A model generated the notes under the pieces. It was not told where the DNA came from, made no database searches, and saw only the letters and a list, made by a program, of their open reading frames with translations. From NCBI GenBank assembly GCA_964483545.1, contig CAZACC010000113.1:1-6435 (forward strand): a stretch of 6,435 nucleotides of DNA, written 5' to 3'. Below are positions 1 to 4,567 of the stretch, piece by piece (position 1 is the stretch's first letter; every line of letters starts with the position of its first letter). The position numbers and the translations under genes are program-made. This stretch comes from JAAYYM01 sp964483545. Its GTDB lineage: Bacteria > Bacillota > Clostridia > Lachnospirales > Lachnospiraceae.

Positions 1-325
1 CTGCTTTTGACATATCAAGAATACTCAATCCCTTATATTTTTCAAATAAATTATAAATACTCAAAAACTCATCAACCGTAATTGCATGATTCCCCAGAAC
101 AGATGTTACCGCTATGCCTGGAAGACCTTGAACATACAGTTTTTCTGATAAACTTACATATATCCAGTTACATGGCGGAAATTGTTCAACACCCAATGGG
201 TGAAATCCATCTGCTCTTGTGAAACCATGCTCTTTCAAAAAAACATATACCTCGGAATCCATAATACTATCAACAGAATTATCCTTTACCAAAATTGTGT
301 TTACAAGTACCTTTTTGTCACTCAT
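1..325 (-). CDS. Hypothetical protein, 3' end cut by the window edge
   Basis: I do not recognise this protein. The frame stays open for 108 codons from the ATG at 325 and runs off the left edge, so the C-terminus is missing. It begins MSDKKVLVNTILVKD and contains an aromatic/proline stretch (HPLGVEQFPPCNWIYVSL, about residues 42-59) followed by a mixed alpha/beta segment. I see no signal peptide or long hydrophobic run, so it is probably cytoplasmic. Two further in-frame ATGs lie upstream at 340 and 334. I prefer 325 because a GGGG ribosome-site core (335..338) sits 9 nt before it, whereas 334 and 340 have no properly spaced site. A TATAAT box and a palindrome shared with the gene at 841..1323 lie just upstream, so it appears to have its own promoter but common control with that gene. 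The open frame is clear; function is unknown. Confidence 0.72.
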   Translation of the reverse strand, partial: MSDKKVLVNTILVKDNSVDSIMDSEVYVFLKEHGFTRADGFHPLGVEQFPPCNWIYVSLSEKLYVQGLPGIAVTSVLGNHAITVDEFLSIYNLFEKYKGLSILDMSKA

Positions 326-364
326 AATTTTCATCCCCATTTTTTTATTACATTGCATTTTGTC

Positions 365-370
365 ATTATA
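365..370 (-). promoter_or_regulatory. Likely -10 box (TATAAT) for the gene ending at the left edge
   Basis: On the minus strand this is a perfect TATAAT, 25 to 40 nt before the candidate start codons at 340, 334 and 325. No good -35 hexamer lies 16-18 nt upstream. That stretch is occupied by the TGTGCA-N6-TGCACA palindrome, which ends 3 nt before the box. A protein bound there would cover the promoter and could repress it or replace the weak -35. Confidence 0.5.
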
Positions 371-373
371 GCT

Positions 374-391
374 TGTGCATTTTTTTGCACA
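374..391. promoter_or_regulatory. Palindromic operator, copy 1 (TGTGCA-N6-TGCACA)
   Basis: A perfect inverted repeat with 6-bp arms and a 6-bp all-T/A centre lies between the stop of the gene at 399..755 and the TATAAT of the next gene. The same arms and AT-only centre recur at 1371..1392 before the gene at 841..1323. Size and symmetry fit a dimeric helix-turn-helix repressor site. The regulator is not identified; the XRE protein in this window is one candidate, but nothing links them directly. Confidence 0.6.
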
Positions 392-398
392 TACATAT

Positions 399-755
399 TC
401 ATCTAATATCTGTACAAAAGACTGTATTGTCAGGAATTCGTGTCAATAAATCCTGTGGAATATTTTTTCCGATTAGTATTGTAGTGTTTCCCCTATTAAC
501 ACGATCTTGCAAAATCTGGTTCAACTTCTTCTTTGTAACTTGCCTTCCTTCAATCTGTTCCAGATCCCTGATTAATAGTTTCTTTATTCCATAGATAGAC
601 ATATAGAAGTTATCATATTCATCCGTCCTAATTGCTAGTAACATTTTCTTCATCAAAGGCTCATATGAATATGAAATGTATTCTTCAATTTGTCCTGATA
701 ATACTGGCTCTGCGCCATTTTCAAAACATATTATTCGATAACCACTACTCATCAT
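399..755 (-). CDS. Small DnaA-like AAA+ fragment protein lacking a P-loop
   Basis: A 118-aa protein. Residues about 31-115 align by eye, nearly gap-free, with the middle of the DnaA ATPase domain as I remember it. F50 and the hydrophobic run LLIRDL (60-65) sit where DnaA has its FxxxY segment and Walker B LLIDDI. GRQVT (70-74) falls where DnaA has GKEQT or similar, and TTILIGKN (91-98) matches the sensor 1 strand, ending near TDI. There is no Walker A motif, lid or DNA-binding domain IV, and the first Walker B acid is R63, so ATP hydrolysis is unlikely. I chose the ATG at 755 because AGGAGG (765..770) is 9 nt upstream. An in-frame GTG at 836, just after the previous stop, would add 27 residues but has no convincing ribosome site. 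It lies 85 nt downstream of the gene at 841..1323 and is probably cotranscribed. The coding call is firm; the DnaA relationship is inference. Confidence 0.72.
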   Translation of the reverse strand: MMSSGYRIICFENGAEPVLSGQIEEYISYSYEPLMKKMLLAIRTDEYDNFYMSIYGIKKLLIRDLEQIEGRQVTKKKLNQILQDRVNRGNTTILIGKNIPQDLLTRIPDNTVFCTDIR

Positions 756-764
756 TCTTGAAAT

Positions 765-770
765 CCTCCT
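765..770 (-). promoter_or_regulatory. Ribosome binding site AGGAGG deciding the start at 755
   Basis: A perfect AGGAGG on the minus strand, 9 nt before tandem ATG codons at 755 and 752. It lies inside the longer open frame that begins at GTG 836 and is the main reason for preferring the shorter protein. Confidence 0.75.
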
Positions 771-840
771 GTTTACTTGATAAGAGCACAGCATCCCTCT
801 GCTTAATATTCTCATGACTATTTCAAATGCTACCACCCCC

Positions 841-1323
841 TCAATCTTCTGAATAAACTTCTTTATCCTCTGATATTTTAGAGTAGATTACTGCTCTATC
901 CCGAACCTGTCCGTATGAAATTAAATTGATATAATGTTGGCTACTTCCATACATGAGTCGATAACGTACTATAAGCTCATCATAATCTAAATTCTCGTAA
1001 AGCCTTGCAAATCGTCTGCAACTTTCTTCCGTATCAAAGCAAAATATATATTTTGGTGCCAAAACTATTTCATCCTCTTCGTCAATACATTGAATAAATT
1101 CATAGGTATCTGTGATTTTGTTAAGAACAGAATCAATATACCAGCTCACTTCCTCCACACCAATTCCAACAAAATACATTTCCTCACACGTTCCAAGTTT
1201 CGTCTGCAAATACATCTCATACAGTTTCTTTTCAATATTGTCCGGCTCTGTTTCTTTGCAGAAAATACCTTCGCATATTTCTGGAAGCTGATACTTATAT
1301 ACTGGAATTTCTTTATCCAACAT
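841..1323 (-). CDS. Hypothetical acidic protein, 160 aa
   Basis: I do not recognise this family. The protein is soluble-looking and strongly acidic, with an EEDE cluster at 82-85 and an acidic tail (SEDKEVYSED, 151-160). It has six scattered cysteines (C17, C22, C46, C79, C95, C102) but no paired CxxC motif. The central part alternates predicted strands and helices, for example KYIFCFDTEESCRRFARLYE (91-110). There is no signal peptide or membrane segment. The ATG at 1323 has an AAAGGGG ribosome site 8 nt upstream. It is the first gene after the palindrome at 1371..1392, and the DnaA-like gene follows after 85 nt, so the two probably form one transcript. Its role is unknown; position and shared operator tie it to the genes on its left rather than to the arsenic operon. 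Confidence 0.82.
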   Translation of the reverse strand: MLDKEIPVYKYQLPEICEGIFCKETEPDNIEKKLYEMYLQTKLGTCEEMYFVGIGVEEVSWYIDSVLNKITDTYEFIQCIDEEDEIVLAPKYIFCFDTEESCRRFARLYENLDYDELIVRYRLMYGSSQHYINLISYGQVRDRAVIYSKISEDKEVYSED

Positions 1324-1370
1324 GACAGTTTGCCCCTTTCTTAAATCCTAACAAATATATTACTCGCTTG

Positions 1371-1392
1371 TATGTGCATTATTTTGCACATA
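1371..1392. promoter_or_regulatory. Palindromic operator, copy 2 (TATGTGCA-N6-TGCACATA)
   Basis: A perfect inverted repeat with 8-bp arms and an AT-only 6-bp centre, 48 nt before the ATG at 1323. It is the longer of two copies; the other is at 374..391. On the minus strand TAATATATT follows about 10 nt later and may supply the -10 box, but I see no good -35. A shared operator for the left-hand gene cluster is the simplest reading. Confidence 0.65.
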
Positions 1393-1454
1393 TAAACACA
1401 ATTCTCTAACCACTAATATTTTTCAAATAACTTATGCGTTAGAACTGACAGCTC

Positions 1455-1495
1455 AAAAAAGGTAGTAGACGCAGGATTTCTCTGCATCTACTACC
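1455..1495 (-). terminator. Rho-independent terminator of the arsenic operon
   Basis: On the minus strand GGTAGTAGATGCAG pairs with CTGCGTCTACTACC across a short loop (stem 1461..1495), followed directly by TTTTTT (1455..1460). The one non-Watson-Crick position is a G-U wobble in minus-strand RNA but a C-A mismatch in plus-strand RNA. The structure is therefore built for minus-strand transcripts and closes the unit that contains arsC. It also insulates the left-hand gene cluster from arsenic-operon readthrough. Confidence 0.88.
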
Positions 1496-1534
1496 TTCAT
1501 AATTAGAATTCTTATTATAGAAACGATACCCGTC

Positions 1535-1634
1535 TCAAAGGTTTTTATCCATCCAATTCCGAATATGTCCCCAATCATCTTCTTGTTTCTTTAGTTTCTC
1601 CTGATCCTCCAGATGAATTCTGCCATTTCTATTG
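1535..1634 (-). CDS. C-terminal end of an unidentified protein, 5' end lost in the gap
   Basis: Downstream of the N-run one minus-strand frame is open for 32 codons and ends with TGA at 1535..1537, about 40 nt before the terminator. It reads NRNGRIHLEDQEKLKKQEDD, then WGHIRNWMDKNL: charged, helical, with two tryptophans, like a genuine protein tail. It does not resemble the usual end of thioredoxin-coupled ArsC, which carries a cysteine-containing CP-x3-PC-type stretch and a DWGLDDP-like motif. The frame obtained by reading arsC straight through 100 N is a different one and gives only a short odd tail stopping at 1591. I infer that this is either another gene in the operon or the result of an assembly join. 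Coding status is probable, identity unknown. Confidence 0.45.
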
Positions 1635-1734
1635 NNNNNNNNNNNNNNNNNNNNNNNNNNNNNNNNNNNNNNNNNNNNNNNNNNNNNNNNNNNNNNNNNN
1701 NNNNNNNNNNNNNNNNNNNNNNNNNNNNNNNNNN
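1635..1734. other. Assembly gap of exactly 100 N
   Basis: One hundred consecutive N bases interrupt arsC. A run of exactly 100 is the conventional placeholder for a scaffold gap of unknown length, so neither reading frame nor distance across it can be trusted. Real sequence of any length, including further genes, may be missing here. Confidence 0.95.
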
Positions 1735-1875
1735 ATTGATTCGTGGCTTTGTCTCTGTCCCAGCAGAATAAAATTCATATCTATCAGAAGCATATTTTTT
1801 ACCTAGTGCTTCCGCAATCTGACTACGGCAGGAATTATGGACACAAATAAACGCAATCTTCTTTTTCTCTGCCAT
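1735..1875 (-). CDS. arsC: Arsenate reductase ArsC (thioredoxin-coupled type), N-terminal part only
   Basis: Reduces arsenate to arsenite in the cytoplasm using thioredoxin-type thiols; it belongs to the low-molecular-weight tyrosine phosphatase fold. The 47 residues before the gap begin MAEKKKIAFICVHNSCRSQI. They carry the phosphate-binding P-loop CVHNSCRS with the nucleophilic cysteine and catalytic arginine, followed by the typical EALGKKYA helix and YSAGTETKP segment. Full-length members are about 130-140 residues, so roughly two thirds, including the later redox cysteines, lie in or beyond the gap. I chose the ATG at 1875, one base after the TAA of the upstream gene, which suggests translational coupling. 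An in-frame GTG at 1884 would add MDN and overlap that gene. The family call is firm; whether the gene is intact cannot be judged here. Confidence 0.88.
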
Positions 1876-1876
1876 A

Positions 1877-2209
1877 TTATCCACGAACCTTTGTCAGAAT
1901 ATCGATAACCTCTTGCATTTTCAGTACCTTGCCATAACTTACTACTTTGCCATCAATAACAAGTGCAGGCGTACTCATAACACCGAAGGCTGCAATCTGA
2001 GAAAAATCAGTTACATGGTCAATAGTTGTATTCATACCCAGTTCTTCAAGTGCCTCTTTTACTGCAGACTCCAAGGCATTGCACTTTGCACACCCAGAGC
2101 CCAGCACTTTGACACCTGCACCAGTTTTTTTATCTTCTGCTTTTTCCATAGCTTCTGGGTTGCAATTTCCACCACAAGAACAAGTCGTTTTCTTTCCAAA
2201 TAATGACAT
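1877..2209 (-). CDS. Small thioredoxin-like redox protein (redox-active disulfide protein 2 type)
   Basis: A 110-aa thioredoxin-fold protein. After an N-terminal cysteine-rich extension (C10, C12, C16) comes strand VKVLGSG, the active-site pair C40-A-K-C43, and the cis-proline region MSTPALVIDGKVVSYGKV (P81). This CxxC plus TPALVIDG pattern is typical of the small thioredoxin family often encoded beside ArsP/DUF318 permeases. A likely role is thiol transfer to ArsC or arsenite handling, but the partner is inferred from context. Start: AGGAGG at 2218..2223 lies 8 nt before the ATG and shares bases with the TAG stop of the permease gene. The stop is followed one base later by the arsC ATG. The extra N-terminal cysteines could bind arsenite, as suggested by the similar cysteines at the ArsR tail. 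Confidence 0.88.
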   Translation of the reverse strand: MSLFGKKTTCSCGGNCNPEAMEKAEDKKTGAGVKVLGSGCAKCNALESAVKEALEELGMNTTIDHVTDFSQIAAFGVMSTPALVIDGKVVSYGKVLKMQEVIDILTKVRG

Positions 2210-2221
2210 AATAAAATCCTC

Positions 2222-3220
2222 CTAAATGAATAAATAATGAAATATGTTAAACAAATAGCCAACTACAACAATACCAATCGTACAAATTCCAATGAACACT
2301 CCGAGTAGCTTTGGCTTTACTGCCTTTCGTAGCATAATAAGTGACGGAAGTGATAAGGTGGTAACTGCCATCATAAAACTTAGCACTGTTCCGAGCATTG
2401 CACCTTTGGCAAGAAGTGCCTCTGCTATTGGAATTGTTCCAAAAATATCAGCATACATTGGCACACCTATCAAAGTGGCAAGAATGACACCGAATGGATT
2501 ATTGTCTCCAAGAACAGTTTCCACCGCACTCGCTGGAATCCAATTATGAATAACCGCACCAATGCCCACACCCACTAAAATATAAGGAAATACTTTTTTA
2601 AAGGTGCTGACCACTTGGTCTTTTGCATATTCCAAGCGTTCTATCTGTGAGAGCGTTGGAGAGTCAATATCAACACTGCTGGCATTGCGGATAAAATCCT
2701 CCACATAGTTTTCCATATACATTTTCTCTATCAGCGTTCCGCCAATAACAGCTACTACCAATCCTACAACAACATAGGCTATTGCTATCTTCGCTCCAAA
2801 AATGCTCATAAGAAGTACCAGACTTCCAAGGTCAACCATTGGTGAAGAAATCAAAAATGAAAATGTCACCCCAAGTGGCAGTCCCGCACTGGTAAAGCCG
2901 ATAAATAGAGGAATGGATGAGCATGAACAAAACGGAGTTACTGTACCAAGAAGTGCTGCGATACAGTTTGCCCAGATGCCGTGAAATCTTCCCATTATTT
3001 TCTTGCTTCGCTCTGGTGGAAAGTAACTCTGAATATATGAAATCATAAAAATCAGCAAGCACAAAAGAATCGTGATTTTAATCACATCATATAAAAAGAA
3101 TTGCACACTTCCACCAACTCGTCCGGTTACATCGAGGCCAAGTGATAAGAGCAGCTGACCTATCAATCCATTCAGCCATTTCATTCCTAATATTTGGTTC
3201 TGAATAAAGTTCCATATCAT
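2222..3220 (-). CDS. arsP: ArsP/DUF318-family permease
   Basis: A 332-aa inner-membrane transporter of the ArsP_1 (DUF318) permease family; characterised members export trivalent organoarsenicals, and others sit in arsenic operons. Hydrophobic segments alternate throughout, roughly at 45-65, 84-98, 115-127, 133-160, 211-229, 242-258, 276-290 and 305-328. A hydrophilic loop at about 166-206 separates two halves. The family signature TPFCSCSSIPLF (95-106, C98 and C100) is intact, followed by SFLISSPM; the second half has the matching GVPMYADIFGTIPIAEA. The length is typical. The ATG overlaps the arsR stop in an ATGA junction, and its own stop runs into the ribosome site of the next gene, so the operon is tightly coupled. 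The substrate (inorganic arsenite or methylated arsenical) cannot be told from sequence; the symbol follows the family. Confidence 0.9.
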   Translation of the reverse strand: MIWNFIQNQILGMKWLNGLIGQLLLSLGLDVTGRVGGSVQFFLYDVIKITILLCLLIFMISYIQSYFPPERSKKIMGRFHGIWANCIAALLGTVTPFCSCSSIPLFIGFTSAGLPLGVTFSFLISSPMVDLGSLVLLMSIFGAKIAIAYVVVGLVVAVIGGTLIEKMYMENYVEDFIRNASSVDIDSPTLSQIERLEYAKDQVVSTFKKVFPYILVGVGIGAVIHNWIPASAVETVLGDNNPFGVILATLIGVPMYADIFGTIPIAEALLAKGAMLGTVLSFMMAVTTLSLPSLIMLRKAVKPKLLGVFIGICTIGIVVVGYLFNIFHYLFI

Positions 3221-3513
3221 TTACAATTACACCCACCTTCCTTGCAGCAGGACAGTCCTCCGATAAAATCCTTGAAGCCATTCAATGTTTCACAGTTAAG
3301 AGAATAATGGCTCCATTTTCCTTCTTTTCTGCTTTCCACAAGTCCGCATTCACACAATACTTTCATATGGTGGGATAACGTAGGCTGTGTAATATCAAAC
3401 TGTTCCAACAACTTACAGCCACATTTTTCTCCGTCAGATAGCATCTGTACAATCTGTAAACGGTTTGCATCACTTAATGCTTTACATATCAAAGCTACAT
3501 CAATAGAATTCAC
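3217..3513 (-). CDS. arsR: ArsR-family arsenic-responsive repressor
   Basis: A 98-aa winged-helix repressor of the ArsR/SmtB family, expected to leave the operon promoter when arsenite binds. The metal-binding motif is EKCGCKLL (C31 and C33), equivalent to the ELCVCDL motif of classical ArsR. It is followed by recognition helix FDITQPTLSHHMKVLCECGLV (39-59) and the beta wing ESRKEGKWSHYSL. A cysteine-rich tail (C89, C90, C95, C97) may add ligands. I chose GTG 3513 because AGGTGA (3519..3524) lies 5 nt upstream. Longer in-frame starts, at 3579 and in the -10 box, lie at or upstream of the predicted transcription start near 3544 and cannot be used from this promoter. It is the first gene of the operon and overlaps the permease ATG by 4 nt. 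Autoregulation is supported by two operator copies. Confidence 0.9.
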   Translation of the reverse strand: MNSIDVALICKALSDANRLQIVQMLSDGEKCGCKLLEQFDITQPTLSHHMKVLCECGLVESRKEGKWSHYSLNCETLNGFKDFIGGLSCCKEGGCNCK

Positions 3514-3524
3514 TTCTTTCACCT

Positions 3525-3546
3525 CACATAGATATTTGTCTATGTG
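3525..3546. promoter_or_regulatory. ArsR operator, downstream copy
   Basis: A perfect inverted repeat, CACATAGA-N6-TCTATGTG, on the minus strand. It covers the predicted transcription start and lies just before the arsR ribosome site. A second, imperfect copy is at 3562..3583. The pair bracket the -10 box, so bound repressor would block RNA polymerase. Confidence 0.75.
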
Positions 3547-3550
3547 TTTC

Positions 3551-3579
3551 ATTATACACATCGCATAGATAACTGTCAA
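3551..3579 (-). promoter_or_regulatory. Sigma-A promoter of the arsenic operon
   Basis: TTGACA (3574..3579) and TATAAT (3551..3556) are both perfect consensus hexamers with the ideal 17-bp spacing. The expected start of transcription is near 3544. Such a strong promoter fits an operon silenced by a repressor until induced. Confidence 0.9.
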
Positions 3580-3583
3580 TGTG
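3562..3583. promoter_or_regulatory. ArsR operator, upstream copy
   Basis: A 22-bp near-repeat of the palindrome at 3525..3546: CACAT, GACA and ATCTATG are kept at the same spacing, with five differences. It overlaps the -35 hexamer and most of the spacer. Centre-to-centre distance to the other copy is 37 bp. Confidence 0.65.
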
Positions 3584-3687
3584 TTTTGTGTGGAAATTAA
3601 TTCCTACCACGTATTTTCAAGGAAGGCATATCATCAGTTATTAAAATCATGTGTAATATCCAAGTAAAAATCTGCTAATGTGCATCT

Positions 3688-4014
3688 TTACAATCTCCTC
3701 ATCGCCTGCACCTGCATCAAAGCAACCTTCCTCGCCTCATCGCTTTTTATTCCAAGAAATGCCTTCATCAATTCCATCTGCTCTTTATCCAATTCAATCT
3801 CCACACCATCTACCAGATAGGATGCTGTGACCTGCAGATGGTTTGCCAGCTCCTTGATCACGCTAAGTGACAGATCCACTTTATTTTTCTCATAACAACA
3901 TACCAATGATCCCGTAATATACATCTTTTCTGCAAGATCCTCCTGTGTCATCCCTAATGCTTTTCTTGCTGCTCTAATTCTTCCGCCTATTGTACTTTTA
4001 TCTGTGTTTTTCAT
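3688..4014 (-). CDS. XRE-family helix-turn-helix regulator
   Basis: A 108-aa cytoplasmic DNA-binding protein with a lambda-repressor-like HTH domain at about residues 9-67. IGGRIRAARKALGMTQEDLAEKM contains helices 1-2, with the hallmark MTQEDLA, followed by YITGSLVCCYEKNKVDLSLS (recognition helix and turn) and VIKELANHLQVTASYLVDG. The C-terminal 40 residues are a short helical tail (KEQMELMKAFLGIKSDEARK), probably for dimerisation; there is no protease or sensor domain. GGAG (4021..4024) stands 6 nt before the ATG. Upstream is an unusual set of inverted repeats (4031..4157) including a likely terminator, so expression may depend on readthrough or an unseen promoter. Its targets are unknown; candidates are its own leader or the TGTGCA palindromes at the left. 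No convincing terminator follows before the arsenic promoter. Confidence 0.88.
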   Translation of the reverse strand: MKNTDKSTIGGRIRAARKALGMTQEDLAEKMYITGSLVCCYEKNKVDLSLSVIKELANHLQVTASYLVDGVEIELDKEQMELMKAFLGIKSDEARKVALMQVQAMRRL

Positions 4015-4020
4015 TTTTCT

Positions 4021-4045
4021 CTCCGTTTCTGGAGCTCAAAAACGG
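4021..4045 (-). promoter_or_regulatory. Possible hairpin masking the XRE gene's ribosome site
   Basis: In minus-strand RNA, CCGUUU (4040..4045) can pair with AAACGG (4023..4028). The second arm overlaps two bases of the GGAG ribosome site (4021..4024). The first arm also lies inside the repeat copy at 4031..4051, which can instead pair with the far arm at 4136..4157. Two alternative folds are therefore possible. This is inference from complementarity only. Confidence 0.35.
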
Positions 4046-4051
4046 AAATAA
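4031..4051. repeat. Third copy of the palindrome arm, before the XRE gene
   Basis: GGAGC-TCA-AAAACGGAAATAA on the plus strand is the inverted match of the arm at 4136..4157: GGAGC and 13 consecutive bases (AAAACGGAAATAA) are identical. It is also a degenerate direct repeat of the arm beginning at 4077; both are followed a few bases later by CACAGA. No explanation other than RNA structure or an element remnant is apparent. Confidence 0.7.
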
Positions 4052-4070
4052 GCACAGAATCCCAGACAAC

Positions 4071-4157
4071 AAAAAAGGACCCGACCAAAACGATTTACAA
4101 ATAAACCACAGACATAGTAACTATGCCACCTGGCGTTATTTCCGTTTTGTCGGCTCC
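4071..4157 (-). terminator. Long imperfect palindrome followed by T6, likely terminator of the polymerase operon
   Basis: In minus-strand RNA the arm from 4157 (GGAGCCGAC, AAAACG, AAATAA) pairs with the arm ending at 4077 (TTATTT, CGTTTT, GTCGGGTCC), with small bulges. The tip is CATAG-TTA-CTATG around 4119. The GC-rich base of the stem is followed immediately by TTTTTT (4071..4076). That arrangement fits an intrinsic terminator for the genes ending at 4313, although the roughly 80-nt stem is far longer than usual. It could equally be a small palindromic element remnant or a structured leader for the XRE gene. Confidence 0.55.
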
Positions 4158-4312
4158 TAAAAGTTCTCTGCTTTTTCCAACTCGTAACAAACTCTTGATC
4201 ATCAACTGTCGGTCCTGAGGATTCAGGATTTCTATAAGAGCCTGTCCAATCTACCGCTTCCCTTGATGTCTCATTCTATTCAGTTTAATTTAGTACTATT
4301 ATGTCTGGTCAA
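4158..4312. other. Intergenic stretch after the Com-like gene, no supported gene
   Basis: This is the upstream half of the roughly 300-base non-coding interval 4015..4312. I see only a small inverted repeat (TCCTGA-N4-TCAGGA, around 4213-4228) and a minus-strand frame open from 4275 to 4036 that has no ATG, GTG or TTG near its beginning. Neither supports a gene call. Confidence 0.5.
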
Positions 4313-4567
4313 TCACATAGCCATTGTGTTCAAACATCTGCTTTTCTTATTTTCCTTCATAACACTGACGCTAACAGCTCCCTGTCTTTTGGGAAGCTGG
4401 TTTCTTCTGTCTTCCATGGTGGAAATCATTCCACCTGTAACTGTCGCGATAATATCACTATTACATCTATCGCAATGTATATCTACTTCTGATTCATCTT
4501 TTGCTCTGCACAATACCTTCCCGCACACTGGACAATGAATTTCTCTCTTTTCTATACTTTCAATCAT
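4313..4567 (-). CDS. Small zinc-ribbon protein, Com-like
   Basis: An 84-aa protein with a four-cysteine metal site: C12-P-V-C15 and C32-D-R-C35, plus C20 and flanking histidines H11 and H31. The pattern IHCPVCGKVLCRA...IHCDRCNSDI resembles Com, the zinc-finger translational activator of phage Mu mom, and related small Com-like proteins of mobile elements. The C-terminal 30 residues are basic (KRQ, KENKKSR), consistent with nucleic-acid binding. Start: the ATG at 4567 has GGAGG (4575..4579) 7-8 nt upstream; an in-frame GTG at 4582 would overlap that ribosome site, so I reject it. The ATG shares its A with the TGA of the 57-aa gene before it (TGATG), so translation is probably coupled. It is the last gene of the polymerase operon. 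Binding of RNA is inferred from family resemblance only. Confidence 0.78.
   Translation of the reverse strand: MIESIEKREIHCPVCGKVLCRAKDESEVDIHCDRCNSDIIATVTGGMISTMEDRRNQLPKRQGAVSVSVMKENKKSRCLNTMAM

Noticed and set aside
373..594. Plus-strand ORFs opposite the left-hand genes (also 182..406, 632..817, 1090..1344)
   Set aside because: They are antisense to better-supported minus-strand genes, lack good ribosome sites, and are rich in F, I, C and H as expected from reversed AT-rich coding sequence.
399..836. Longer version of the DnaA-like gene starting at GTG 836
   Set aside because: No suitably spaced ribosome site precedes the GTG, whereas AGGAGG stands 9 nt before ATG 755. The extra 27 residues do not match the apparent domain.
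1591..1884. Single 97-codon arsC ORF reading through the N-run
   Set aside because: The gap length is a placeholder, so the frame after it is arbitrary. The resulting tail is short and unlike ArsC.
3580..3687. Possible terminator or small gene between the XRE gene and the arsenic promoter
   Set aside because: I found no stable stem with a T-run and no supported reading frame in this short interval.
4036..4275. Minus-strand frame open for 79 codons, with a protein-like first half (GPTVDDQEFVTSWKKQ region)
   Set aside because: A TAG stands directly at its beginning and no ATG, GTG or TTG occurs early in the frame. The second half simply translates the inverted repeats. A decayed or frameshifted tail of the Com-like gene is possible but cannot be supported.
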